Source: a virus
IMG/VR virus record: IMGVR_UViG_3300044681_000823
Location: 1-51,556 of that record
DNA length: 51,556 nt
Strand: one strand, 5' to 3'
The notes under the pieces were generated by a model. That model ran no database searches and was not told where the DNA came from. It was given only the letters and a program-made list of their open reading frames with translations. Shown here piece by piece: positions 7,815 through 15,654 of the stretch; positions within the stretch are counted from its first letter, which is position 1, and every line of letters starts with the position of its first letter. A program made the translations under genes and the position numbers.

Positions 7815-7982
7815 ATGGATAAAGATAGAATACAATTAATTGTTAGAAACTTAGAGTTATTAGTAGATTCTTTAAAAAAAGAAATTAATTCAAATTCTGA
7901 AGTAAATCATTCTACAAATATTTCAGAATATTTAGGTTCATTAAATGATTATGATGAGGTTTTTGTAGAGGAGGATTATTGA
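7815..7982 (+). CDS. Small acidic hypothetical protein (55 aa)
   Basis: ATG 7815 to TGA 7980-7982 encodes 55 residues with a predicted amphipathic helix (RIQLIVRNLELLVDSLKKEI) followed by an acidic tail ending EVFVEEDY. It lies 8 bases after the preceding gene and 4 bases before thyX, and its last codons form the GAGGAGG Shine-Dalgarno sequence used by thyX. This translational packing supports it as a true gene. The coiled-coil-like helix suggests oligomerisation or a protein partner; no family is recognised. Confidence 0.6.
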   Translation: MDKDRIQLIVRNLELLVDSLKKEINSNSEVNHSTNISEYLGSLNDYDEVFVEEDY

Positions 7983-7986
7983 CAAC

Positions 7987-8739
7987 ATGAAGCCTATTAA
8001 AGCAAAAGATCTAATTGAACTTGATAAAAATCTGCAAGTTGTCAAACTTCAATGCTATCCAGTCCCAGAACAAGTAGTATACCAAGCTGGGAAGAATGAT
8101 TATTCAGAAATTCCAATTCATGATCAACAAATTCCTTCCCCTACAAAATGTGGGGAGTGGATTGTAGAACGTCTACTTAGCAATGATAAAGGTCACTGGG
8201 GTCCATTAGAACACCCAGGAATCACTTTTTCAGTGTCTGGGTATGTTCATAATGTTGCAATGCAAGCAAGGACTCATAGAGTGGGTATAAGCTTTGATGT
8301 TCAATCCCAAAGGTATACTGGAAAGAGAGTAATTAAAGTTGCTAATGGTGAATTAAAACCTGAGGAAGTTTTCTATGTTAGACCTCCTGGATTTTATACC
8401 AATCGTCATGGCAAAAAGTATGATTGGACTCTGGCAGATTACAATGATGAATTGGACTTCATTTATGAGGGATGCAAGCGTTATGCCTACAAGTATGAAA
8501 AGGGAATGTGTGAAGAGCACATTAGAGACTATCTTGCACAAGCAATTCGTCAGAACTTTGTAGTCTCATTTAACCTCAGATCTGTGCTTCACTTCATGGA
8601 TCTAAGAGCAAAGATGGACGCTCAACTGGAAATTCAAGCTTTATGTGAACAATTTGCTCCTCATCTTAAGTCTTGGTCTCCAAATGTTTGGAATTATTAT
8701 GAAGAAAAGCGTCTACATAGAGCAAAGCTATCTCCATAA
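7987..8739 (+). CDS. thyX: Flavin-dependent thymidylate synthase ThyX
   Basis: A 250-residue protein with the ThyX signature in its phage variant, ARTHRVGISFDVQSQRYTG, near residues 93-111, where the Arg/His/Ser residues bind FAD and dUMP. HWGPLEHPG and LRSVLHFMDLR, two further conserved segments, are present. It methylates dUMP to dTMP using methylenetetrahydrofolate and reduced flavin, supplying thymidine for phage DNA synthesis. It starts at ATG 7987, with GAGGAGG upstream inside the preceding small ORF. Confidence 0.93.
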   Translation: MKPIKAKDLIELDKNLQVVKLQCYPVPEQVVYQAGKNDYSEIPIHDQQIPSPTKCGEWIVERLLSNDKGHWGPLEHPGITFSVSGYVHNVAMQARTHRVGISFDVQSQRYTGKRVIKVANGELKPEEVFYVRPPGFYTNRHGKKYDWTLADYNDELDFIYEGCKRYAYKYEKGMCEEHIRDYLAQAIRQNFVVSFNLRSVLHFMDLRAKMDAQLEIQALCEQFAPHLKSWSPNVWNYYEEKRLHRAKLSP

Positions 8740-8741
8740 AA

Positions 8742-8900
8742 ATGAAAACTTGGTGCATCAAAGACAATCTAACTGGTCACATCTTTAAAGTTCTCTTTAC
8801 TAAAAAAGAGTTTGATCAATTTATAGAAGATAATCCAGACATGGAAGAGTGTATTAATTGCATAGAGTGTGATGATGCACCTTCCATTTGTATAGAATAA
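8742..8900 (+). CDS. Small cysteine-rich protein (52 aa)
   Basis: ATG 8742 lies two bases after the thyX stop and the frame ends at TAA 8898-8900. The protein starts MKTWCIKDNLTGHIFKVLFT and ends with a CINCIEC cluster, so it has five cysteines in 52 residues. That spacing (CxxCxxC) could bind a metal or be redox active, but there is no recognised zinc-finger fold. The N-terminal half looks like a small beta domain. It is acidic and soluble. No family is recognised. Confidence 0.6.
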   Translation: MKTWCIKDNLTGHIFKVLFTKKEFDQFIEDNPDMEECINCIECDDAPSICIE

Positions 8901-8924
8901 ATATTTTTGTAACAACTATAAAAT

Positions 8925-9167
8925 ATGGCAATATATCCAATCATTCATAAAGATACTGGGGAAAAAAGAGTTATTGAAAAAAGTGTTCATGAGATAACTC
9001 AATGGTATAAAGACAATCCTGAATGGAAAAGAGATTGGTCTGAAGGATGTGCAAGTCCAGGAGAGACTGGTGATTGGAGAAATAAACTAATCAGCAGAAA
9101 TCCAGGATGGAATGATGTGCTTGCTAAAGCAAGCAAAGCTCCAGGTTCCCGTGTAAAGAAACTCTAA
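8925..9167 (+). CDS. Small conserved phage protein, distantly FmdB-like
   Basis: An 80-residue protein that starts IYPIIHKDTGEKRVIEKSVHE and ends NPGWNDVLAKASKAPGSRVK. The order 'short beta hairpin, TGE, charged helix, NP, DVLxKxxKxxPGS' resembles phage members of the FmdB-type family, but the zinc-binding cysteines of that family are absent. Its TAA overlaps the phoH ATG (TAATG), so they are probably translationally coupled. Function is unknown. Confidence 0.6.
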   Translation: MAIYPIIHKDTGEKRVIEKSVHEITQWYKDNPEWKRDWSEGCASPGETGDWRNKLISRNPGWNDVLAKASKAPGSRVKKL

Positions 9168-9925
9168 TGGCAAGAAAAAGAAGAAGCAATGATGCAAATC
9201 CAATTGGCATTGGATTGACTACTAAACAAATGAAAAGAAGAAAGCCAATAAATACAGATCTTCTTTTAAATATTACTCCAGCAACAGAAAATCAAGCAAA
9301 ACTTTTTGATGCTTATGATTCTGACAAACACTTGTTTGTTTATGGATGTGCAGGAACAGGAAAAACATTCTGTGCTTTGTATCTTGCTCTTAAGGATGTT
9401 CTAAGTGAAATTACACCATATCAAAAAATTGTTATTGTCAGATCACTTGTAGCAACAAGAGAAATAGGATTTCTTCCTGGAACTCATGATGACAAATCTT
9501 CACTATATCAAATACCATATAAAAATATGGTAAAGTATATGTTTGAAATGCCTACTGATGCTGAATTTGAAATGCTCTATGGTAATTTGAAATCTCAAGA
9601 AACAGTTACATTTTGGAGCACATCTTTTATTAGAGGAACAACCTTAGATAATTCAATTATTATAGTTGATGAATGCCAAAACTTGAACTTTCATGAACTT
9701 GATAGTATAATTACAAGAGTTGGAGACAACTCAAGAATCATGTTCTGTGGTGATGCCACACAATCAGACTTAACCAAAACTAATGAAAGAAGTGGTATTT
9801 TAGATTTTATGAAGATTATACAAAGGATGCCTGAATTTGAAACCATAGAATTTGGTGTAGATGATATTGTAAGATCTGGACTTGTAAAATCTTATATTGT
9901 CAATAAAATTGCAGCAGGATTTTAA
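9167..9925 (+). CDS. phoH: PhoH-like P-loop ATPase
   Basis: A 252-residue protein with Walker A GCAGTGKT near residues 60-67, Walker B IIIVDE near 163-168 (VDECQN is the PhoH form) and a sensor-like FCGDATQSDL. The basic N-terminus (ARKRRSND) may contact nucleic acid. PhoH proteins are phosphate-starvation ATPases related to RNA helicases and common in marine T4-like phages; the phage role is not settled. It overlaps its upstream neighbour and is followed three bases later by an oxygenase gene. Confidence 0.92.
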   Translation: MARKRRSNDANPIGIGLTTKQMKRRKPINTDLLLNITPATENQAKLFDAYDSDKHLFVYGCAGTGKTFCALYLALKDVLSEITPYQKIVIVRSLVATREIGFLPGTHDDKSSLYQIPYKNMVKYMFEMPTDAEFEMLYGNLKSQETVTFWSTSFIRGTTLDNSIIIVDECQNLNFHELDSIITRVGDNSRIMFCGDATQSDLTKTNERSGILDFMKIIQRMPEFETIEFGVDDIVRSGLVKSYIVNKIAAGF

Positions 9926-9927
9926 AT

Positions 9928-10647
9928 ATGCATAATACTGCTTATAATCTTGGTAAAACTTTAAATTATAATTATTTAAATTCAAAACCATTTCCAAACA
10001 TAGTTTTGGATGATTTTATTAATCCTGAGATTGCAAATCAATGTTTTGTTGAATTGAAAAATTATGATGGATGGGGATTTGAATCTCCTTCCAATGAATA
10101 TATGAAATCTCATCAAGTAAATAAATTTTATAGTCCATGGAGTCTAGAGAATTTAGAATATTTGCAACAATCTGCTCCAACTGTTTATAATACTCTTCAG
10201 TATTTTAATTCAGAACCATTTCTAAAATTTCTTAGCGAGTTAACTGGTATTGAAAACTTGATTGCAGACCCATCATTTTCTGGTGGAGGATGTCATAAAA
10301 TTAATACTGGAGGAAAATTGTCCTTACATGTAGATTATAATTTAAATGATAAAAATCAATTTAGAGTTTTAAATCTTCTACTTTATTTAAATCCTGATTG
10401 GAAAGAAGAATGGGAAGGTGCGTTGGAATTGTGGGACAATCAATCAAAAAAATGTGCCCATAAAATTCTTCCCCTGTTTAATAGGGCTGCGATATTTACA
10501 TTATCTGATAACTCTATACATGGGCATCCAGTACCTTTAAATTGTCCTGAAGATATTCAAAGATATTCTTTAGCACTTTATTATTTTATTGAAAAACCAA
10601 ATCAAGAATATTATGAAAGAAGAGCAGTTGTCTGGCATGATTTTTAA
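9928..10647 (+). CDS. 2OG-Fe(II) oxygenase, prolyl-4-hydroxylase-like
   Basis: A 239-residue protein. The iron ligands are seen as HVD (H134, D136) in LSLHVDYN and His in HGHP near 198-200, with a distal Arg (QRYSLALYYF) for 2-oxoglutarate. GALELWD between them is the usual double-stranded beta-helix strand of the prolyl-4-hydroxylase/2OG-FeII_Oxy_3 type. It would hydroxylate a peptidyl prolyl or other side chain using O2 and 2-oxoglutarate. Its substrate is unknown. The genome also encodes long collagen-like Gly-Pro-Gln repeats, which makes a virion-protein substrate an attractive but untested idea. Confidence 0.85.
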   Translation: MHNTAYNLGKTLNYNYLNSKPFPNIVLDDFINPEIANQCFVELKNYDGWGFESPSNEYMKSHQVNKFYSPWSLENLEYLQQSAPTVYNTLQYFNSEPFLKFLSELTGIENLIADPSFSGGGCHKINTGGKLSLHVDYNLNDKNQFRVLNLLLYLNPDWKEEWEGALELWDNQSKKCAHKILPLFNRAAIFTLSDNSIHGHPVPLNCPEDIQRYSLALYYFIEKPNQEYYERRAVVWHDF

Positions 10648-11320
10648 TCATTGTAATGTAAGTCTCCCTTCTCTTGAAAGGGAGACTATTGATGGAGTAA
10701 GATATTACAAAATTCCACATGGAGATGAACTAATGAAGTTTGTCTCCATTACTTCCGTAACAAGTCATCACAATAAGCATATTTTTGAACAGTGGAGGCA
10801 AAAGGTTGGGGAAGAGGAAGCAAATAAAATCAACAAGCAAGCTACTTCAAGAGGAACAGAACTTCATAGTATAGTTGAAAATTATCTTCTTAATATTCCA
10901 GAACTTCCAGAATCATCTTTGATTTCAAAACATCTTTTTAAGATAATAAGACCTGAACTAAACAAGATCAATAATATTCATGCACTTGAGAGATCATTGT
11001 ATAGTAAGGTTTTAGGTATTGCTGGAACAGTTGATTGTATTGCAGAATATAATAATGAACTGTCTATTATTGATTTTAAAACTTCCAAGAAAGCAAAACC
11101 CCTAGAGTGGATTGAACACTACTTTGTTCAAGCAGCTGCTTATGCTTGTATGTTCTATGAACTTACAAATATTCCAGTCAAGAAATTAGTTATTATTATG
11201 GCTTGTGAAGATGGTGAGTGTGTGGTTTATGAACAGTATGATAAAGTTAAATACATTAAACTTTTAAAAACTTATATTGAAGACTTTGTGAACTTTAAAC
11301 TAAAAGAATATGGAAAATAA
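10637..11320 (+). CDS. PD-(D/E)XK nuclease (RecB/Cas4-type exonuclease fold)
   Basis: I chose ATG 10637, overlapping the preceding gene by 11 bases; upstream in-frame starts would only add a tail read in the previous gene. The 227-residue protein has the PD-(D/E)XK core: GIAGTVDCIAEYNNELSIIDFKTSKK (D ... D-x-K, where IIDFKTS carries the catalytic Asp and Lys), with an ERSLYS Glu upstream and the QAAAYACMF helix after it. No iron-sulfur cysteines are visible. Placed upstream of gp33-gp59-gp32, it probably acts in phage recombination or DNA processing. Confidence 0.8.
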   Translation: MIFNHCNVSLPSLERETIDGVRYYKIPHGDELMKFVSITSVTSHHNKHIFEQWRQKVGEEEANKINKQATSRGTELHSIVENYLLNIPELPESSLISKHLFKIIRPELNKINNIHALERSLYSKVLGIAGTVDCIAEYNNELSIIDFKTSKKAKPLEWIEHYFVQAAAYACMFYELTNIPVKKLVIIMACEDGECVVYEQYDKVKYIKLLKTYIEDFVNFKLKEYGK

Positions 11321-11567
11321 ATTAGAATCTTTGCTGGAATCTAAATTTTTATGTCAAACAAAATTTTCTAAAATTATAGAAGATATTGTAAAAAAAAATA
11401 ACGATATGAACTATATTGATGCCATAGTTCATTATTGTGAGGAAAATAATTTAGAGGTTGAATCAGTATCAAAATTAATAAGCAAACCACTTAAAGAAAA
11501 AATTAAATGTGATGCTATAAATCTCAATTTCTTAAAGCGTACTTCTAGAGCTAAATTGTTAATATGA
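11310..11567 (+). CDS. gp33: gp33-like late transcription coactivator
   Basis: An 85-residue, charged helical protein beginning ENKLESLLESKFLCQTKFSKI, with AIVHYCEENNLEVESV and LKEKIKCDAINLNFLKR. This pattern and the position directly before gp59 match gp33 of marine T4-like phages. In T4, gp33 bridges RNA polymerase and the gp45 clamp to activate late promoters; the many ATAAATA elements in the window fit this. It overlaps both neighbours (ATGA at the 3' end). Confidence 0.75.
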   Translation: MENKLESLLESKFLCQTKFSKIIEDIVKKNNDMNYIDAIVHYCEENNLEVESVSKLISKPLKEKIKCDAINLNFLKRTSRAKLLI

Positions 11568-12172
11568 CACCCTTTGATGTATATAAAACTTATGTGGCTC
11601 TAAAGAATCACTTTAGTAAACCAAGTTATGATTACATCAAATATGCTGGAAAAACCAGAGCATCAATAGAATCTTTTAATAAAAGGAAAGATAAGTATTG
11701 GTATGAAAAACTCTCTAGACAAAAATCTGATGATGAAATAAAAGATTTTTTTATTGCAAATTTTATTGAAGTTGATGATCCTTCTAGACTTTGGATAGGG
11801 GAACTTAGTAGAACTGGAGAAAGTGTTTACAAAGATTGGATAAAAAGACAACAAAGTTTATCTTATATTTTTAAAGAGCAATCAGAACAATTATTTGTTG
11901 AATTTGACCTAAATGATTTGTTTGATTGCTCAAAAACTCATCCACCAATACTCAAAAAATATTTAAGTAAAAAAATTAATTCAGAAACTTTGGTAATTTT
12001 TAATAAAATCTTTTTATTCAGTGATCAATTTGACAATAAACTTTTAGATCCTGTGTGGGAATCTGTATCTTTGAAAATTAAGAAGTATTCTCCATTTCTA
12101 AATATTGATATTAAGTCTTACAAAAAAGTGTTAACTTCTATAATTGGGAGAAAATCTGATGGCATTCTTTGA
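11564..12172 (+). CDS. gp59: gp59-like loader of the replicative helicase
   Basis: The 202-residue protein starts TPFDVYKTYVALKNHFSKPSYDYIKY and has KRKDKYWYEKLSR and LWIGELS, in the same order as T4 gp59 (YKLYLMIKQHM..YDVIKYN..KRRDKYFFQKLSEK..WIGDIS). Length is close to T4 gp59. It should bind forked DNA and gp32 and load the gp41 helicase. Its neighbours gp33 and gp32 agree. The ATG overlaps the gp33 stop. Confidence 0.9.
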   Translation: MTPFDVYKTYVALKNHFSKPSYDYIKYAGKTRASIESFNKRKDKYWYEKLSRQKSDDEIKDFFIANFIEVDDPSRLWIGELSRTGESVYKDWIKRQQSLSYIFKEQSEQLFVEFDLNDLFDCSKTHPPILKKYLSKKINSETLVIFNKIFLFSDQFDNKLLDPVWESVSLKIKKYSPFLNIDIKSYKKVLTSIIGRKSDGIL

Positions 12173-12485
12173 TTCTGAAATTGTTAAGCAAGAATTAGAG
12201 GATATTAATAGACTTCAAAAAGAATTAGGTAAAGAAATTTTTAGATTTCCTTCCATGAGTAAGGTGGAGAAAGAAAATCATATTAAGGTGCTTTCCAATT
12301 TATTAGATAAGCAACAATTACTTTATACTAGATTAAGTTTGTCTGATGATCCTAGTGCAATTGAAATGAAAAATCAGATATTAGAATCATCTAAACTTCT
12401 TGGGTTTGGAAACTCTGATATTAATTCAATTTTTAGAACAATGAAAATGACCATTGCCAATTTAATGTCTGGGGTTGACAAATAG
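12159..12485 (+). CDS. DUF1825-like protein (cyanobacterial family)
   Basis: I chose ATG 12159 (MAFFDSEIVKQELEDINRLQ, 108 residues), with GGGAG 8 bases upstream, rather than an in-frame ATG at 12144. The opening FFDSEIV plus a helical body ending in a FG-S-x-FRTMKMTIANLM segment resembles DUF1825, a small cyanobacterial family also carried by cyanophages. It overlaps the gp59 stop and its own end overlaps the gp32 promoter. Function is unknown; the context suggests an interaction with the replication or transcription machinery of the host. Confidence 0.6.
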   Translation: MAFFDSEIVKQELEDINRLQKELGKEIFRFPSMSKVEKENHIKVLSNLLDKQQLLYTRLSLSDDPSAIEMKNQILESSKLLGFGNSDINSIFRTMKMTIANLMSGVDK

Positions 12486-12503
12486 CTCCAGACATCTTAC
12501 AAT
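12475..12503 (+). promoter_or_regulatory. Sigma70-type promoter before gp32
   Basis: Consensus -35 TTGACA at 12475-12480, exactly 17 bases of spacer, then TACAAT at 12498-12503. The same two hexamers and spacing occur before the tRNA at 27008. It overlaps the last codons of the upstream gene and leaves about 35 bases of leader before the gp32 ATG, room for the autoregulatory site known in T4. Confidence 0.8.
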
Positions 12504-12543
12504 AACCTGTAACCTTTTAATCCAATTAATCCGAGGTAATCTA

Positions 12544-13446
12544 ATGTCTTTTTCTGATCTTAAAAAGAAGTCTTCTCTGGGAACATTGACTTCTAAACTT
12601 CTCAATGAAGTTGAAAAGATGAATTCTTCTGGAGGATCTTCTGATGATCGTCTTTGGAAACCTGAAGTAGATAAAGCTGGTAATGGATTTGCTGTTGTTC
12701 GTTTTCTTCCCTCTCCTGAAGGTGAAGAACTTCCCTGGGCTAAAGTATACACTCATGCCTTTCAGGGAACTGGGGGGTGGTTGATTGATAACTGTCTGAC
12801 AACTATTAATCAATCTTGTCCAGTATGTGAATCTAATCGTGAGTTGTGGAATACTGGAAGTAAATCTAATCAAGATATTGTTAGACAAAGAAAGAGAAAG
12901 ATGTCTTATTACAGCAACATTTATGTTGTTCAAGATAAGGCACACCCAGAAAATGAGGGTAAAGTATTTCTCTTTAAGTATGGTAAAAAAATCTTTGATA
13001 AAATTTCTGCAGCAATGCAACCAGAATTTGATGATGAGACACCAATTGATCCCTTTGATTTCTGGGGTGGTGCTAATTTCAAATTGAAAATTACCAAAAA
13101 AGATGGTTACTGGAATTATGATAAATCAGAGTTTGATTCTCCAGGAACTCTTGGCAATTTTGATGATGATGTGCTTGAATCTATCTGGAAGAAAGCATAT
13201 TCTCTTGAAGAGTTTGTAAAACCAGAAGCATTTAAATCTTATGAGCAACTTGATACTCGTCTCAAGGCAGTTCTAGGTAAAAAACCAGTCAAGCAAGATG
13301 AGTCTTATGATAATGAGGATGAAGGATCTGCTCCTCCTCTAACTGAAAGTCTTAGAGATGAACTCAATAGCATTTCATCTAACAAATCATCTTTTGATGA
13401 TGAGGATGATACACTGAGCTATTTCCAAAGACTTGCCGAAGAGTGA
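12544..13446 (+). CDS. gp32: gp32 single-stranded DNA-binding protein
   Basis: ATG 12544 gives 300 residues, close to T4 gp32 (301). The basic N-terminal part (SDLKKKSSLGTLTSKL), the core with HAFQ ... C ... CPVC (zinc-site type His/Cys set), GKVFLFKYGKKIFDKI and FDFWGGANFKLKI are typical, and the C-terminus is acidic (SFDDEDDTLSYFQRLAEE) as needed for contacts with replication proteins. Shine-Dalgarno GAGGTAA lies just upstream. It ends exactly where the convergent gp53 gene ends, with no room for a terminator. Confidence 0.93.
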   Translation: MSFSDLKKKSSLGTLTSKLLNEVEKMNSSGGSSDDRLWKPEVDKAGNGFAVVRFLPSPEGEELPWAKVYTHAFQGTGGWLIDNCLTTINQSCPVCESNRELWNTGSKSNQDIVRQRKRKMSYYSNIYVVQDKAHPENEGKVFLFKYGKKIFDKISAAMQPEFDDETPIDPFDFWGGANFKLKITKKDGYWNYDKSEFDSPGTLGNFDDDVLESIWKKAYSLEEFVKPEAFKSYEQLDTRLKAVLGKKPVKQDESYDNEDEGSAPPLTESLRDELNSISSNKSSFDDEDDTLSYFQRLAEE

Positions 13447-14109
13447 TTATCTTGGGACTATAAGTCTTAAGTTATCTCCTTTCTTTGTAAAATCATCTAC
13501 ATATTGAGATGAAAACCCATAAGACATAATAGTTCTCATATCATCAATAGCAGTTTGTAAATATCTATCTCTTAGGAGGTAGATATTTCTTTTTTTATTA
13601 TTTTGTTGAATTTCATATTCATAAATGCTTATTAGTTTTACTGGATTTGTTGTGACTGATTGTCCTTTCAATTCATCAAAATAGGTAACACTAAAATTAG
13701 CATCAACTTCTTTTCCTTCTGGTATAATTAGTTTACCTCTAGAGTCTAAAACAGTTGTAGTTTCATAATGGTGAGGTGAATTTAATTCTGCTTCTATGTA
13801 CTTTCTTTCCAGATATTCAGAAAACTCCCCATCAGAAAGTGGCCATTCAGTTCTAAGGTTTAGGATATTATTTGATATTAGAACTACCCAATCATATTCT
13901 GGAGAACCATAGACTTTTTCTGCTACTTGTTCTGGTCTTTCTTCTCCAATGATTTTATATTTTGTAAATGTAGTTGCATTTTGGAAGTAATCATCACGAA
14001 TCTTTGCTCTTCTAAAGAGGTTCTTGACTCTTACATAATCATATGAAGAGTTTCTGTTTGTATTTTGAGACTGGTAAAGTAAGTCTGATACTTCTCTGAA
14101 ATATGTCAT
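13447..14109 (-). CDS. gp53: gp53-like baseplate wedge protein
   Basis: A 220-residue protein. The segment TFTKYKIIGEERPEQVAEKVYGSPEYDWVVLISNNI corresponds to the LysM-like YYIKGSPRPEELANAIYGNPQLYWVLLM region of T4 gp53, and NLRTEWPLSDGEFSEYL continues the match. It joins wedges in the baseplate. It is the last gene of a four-gene minus-strand unit, is preceded by gp48 with a 3-base gap and abuts gp32 end to end. Confidence 0.85.
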   Translation of the reverse strand: MTYFREVSDLLYQSQNTNRNSSYDYVRVKNLFRRAKIRDDYFQNATTFTKYKIIGEERPEQVAEKVYGSPEYDWVVLISNNILNLRTEWPLSDGEFSEYLERKYIEAELNSPHHYETTTVLDSRGKLIIPEGKEVDANFSVTYFDELKGQSVTTNPVKLISIYEYEIQQNNKKRNIYLLRDRYLQTAIDDMRTIMSYGFSSQYVDDFTKKGDNLRLIVPR

Positions 14110-14112
14110 TGT

Positions 14113-15654
14113 TTAAATCTTACTATTTTGACCTAATCCTATTGGAATTCCTGCAGCTCTTTGACGAGCTTCAATTGTTGCTGCAGTATCTCCTGGTACT
14201 GGACCAATAAACTCAGGATCTCCTGGTTGAGGAGCAGGAGTTTCTGCTCCTAAATTGTCTGCAGTTACTGAATTTATATTAGGACCAATATCATCATAGG
14301 TTGCATCATATTCATCATTAAATATTGGAGTCAATTCAGTAAATCCCATTTGTATAGTCACTGAGATTGGTTGGGAACCACCAGCAAGAGCATCATTAAA
14401 GGCAGCATAAAGTCCATCAGGGGTATAATTAACAGCAAAAGATACTAATGCACAAGTTTTTATTCTTCCAATACTCTTTAATTCACTTCCACCTTCTCCT
14501 GATAAAAATTTTAATTTAAAAACATTAGGAGTTCCCAAAAAGAAGGAAGTGTCACCAGAACCCTTTCTAGGAGACATTCCTTGTTTGAAGAATCTTATAA
14601 TTTTTCTAATTTCCGTTGCTTCGTTTTGACTTCTTGGAGTCATTTTAAATTGAAAACCAAACTGTCTTAACTTTGGACCACTAAAAAGAAGTTCTAAATT
14701 TGGATTGATTGCAGCACCAGTTGCTCTTGTAATATATGCTTCTGGATTAACTTGTATACCAAGTTTCCCAATTAAAGAAGCAGCTGCTCTTGTAGTTAAA
14801 GTTTGTCTAACTCTTTGTCCAACTGATGGATCGTTTAGAACTTTCATAATTTTGTCCCCAACATTAGATAGTTGCCCCATATTTTCTCCAGAAGCTATTA
14901 TACTAGCCCCCTCTGTTAAAGGTCCCATTAATCTAGCGGCAGCATTACTTAAACTGTCTTCCCCCCAACCAACAGAATTTGTTTCTGTGATGTCATTAGG
15001 AATTGGAAGTGTTACAGATCCAACTGGTTCTAACTTAGCAAAATCACCTTCTCTTTGAACAACTCCTGTTCTTTTATATCTTACTTGACTAATAAAAATT
15101 CTATCTTGTTTAGAATTCATAGTTATAGGATATTTTAATGCTCTAAAATTTTCCTTTTTCCCAAATTGATCGGGATTGAATTGAGATAATGCGTTAGTGG
15201 GTGCAGTTTCTTTGTTGTTTGGACCAGGATCTGCCGCACCTGGAGTTTGTCCTTGTGCCCCTTGTGCTGGTGTAGGTAAAGTTGGAGATGGAGTTACTCC
15301 AACTTGAGGAGCTTGTTGTTCTAATTTACCTTGTAATATTGCTTGAAACCTTGCTCTCCAAAACACTCCAAAACCATCTTTTGCTCCTTTAGTTCTTGAA
15401 GCAAAATCATTCAAAGTGTTTTCCACATCTGCTTGGAATAGTTCAGTGCTTGGACCAGGACCAAATTTGAATGTTACAACTCCATCATCATTAATTGCAT
15501 AATATGCAGCATTAGGTCCAGTACTTACAGCATAAAATGGAACATAACCAGATGGATTTGATGAAGTTATGGTGCTAAATTTGGGGTCAACTTTTATGGG
15601 GGTATTTGTTGGGATTGATTTTCCAGTTCCAGGTCTCCAGTTTTCGTTTGCCAT
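14113..15654 (-). CDS. gp48: gp48-like baseplate tail-tube cap protein
   Basis: A 513-residue protein, longer than T4 gp48 (about 360). The family region is NPNLELLFSGPKLRQFGFQF followed by MTPRSQNEATEIRKIIRFFK and later VSFAVNYTPDGLYAAF, typical tail-tube-fold strands of the cap. Residues about 100-170 form a Pro/Ala/Gln-rich linker (TPSPTLPTPAQGAQGQTPGA) inserted relative to T4, and the C-terminus is another low-complexity tail. Its ATG follows the upstream stop directly (TAAATG). Confidence 0.8.
   Translation of the reverse strand: MANENWRPGTGKSIPTNTPIKVDPKFSTITSSNPSGYVPFYAVSTGPNAAYYAINDDGVVTFKFGPGPSTELFQADVENTLNDFASRTKGAKDGFGVFWRARFQAILQGKLEQQAPQVGVTPSPTLPTPAQGAQGQTPGAADPGPNNKETAPTNALSQFNPDQFGKKENFRALKYPITMNSKQDRIFISQVRYKRTGVVQREGDFAKLEPVGSVTLPIPNDITETNSVGWGEDSLSNAAARLMGPLTEGASIIASGENMGQLSNVGDKIMKVLNDPSVGQRVRQTLTTRAAASLIGKLGIQVNPEAYITRATGAAINPNLELLFSGPKLRQFGFQFKMTPRSQNEATEIRKIIRFFKQGMSPRKGSGDTSFFLGTPNVFKLKFLSGEGGSELKSIGRIKTCALVSFAVNYTPDGLYAAFNDALAGGSQPISVTIQMGFTELTPIFNDEYDATYDDIGPNINSVTADNLGAETPAPQPGDPEFIGPVPGDTAATIEARQRAAGIPIGLGQNSKI

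Noticed and set aside
8353-8563. Overlapping ORFs on both strands within thyX
   Set aside because: ThyX motifs cover this stretch and the alternatives show no family pattern.
12541-13020. Antisense frame within gp32
   Set aside because: Overlaps the well-supported gp32 and lacks any recognisable protein pattern.
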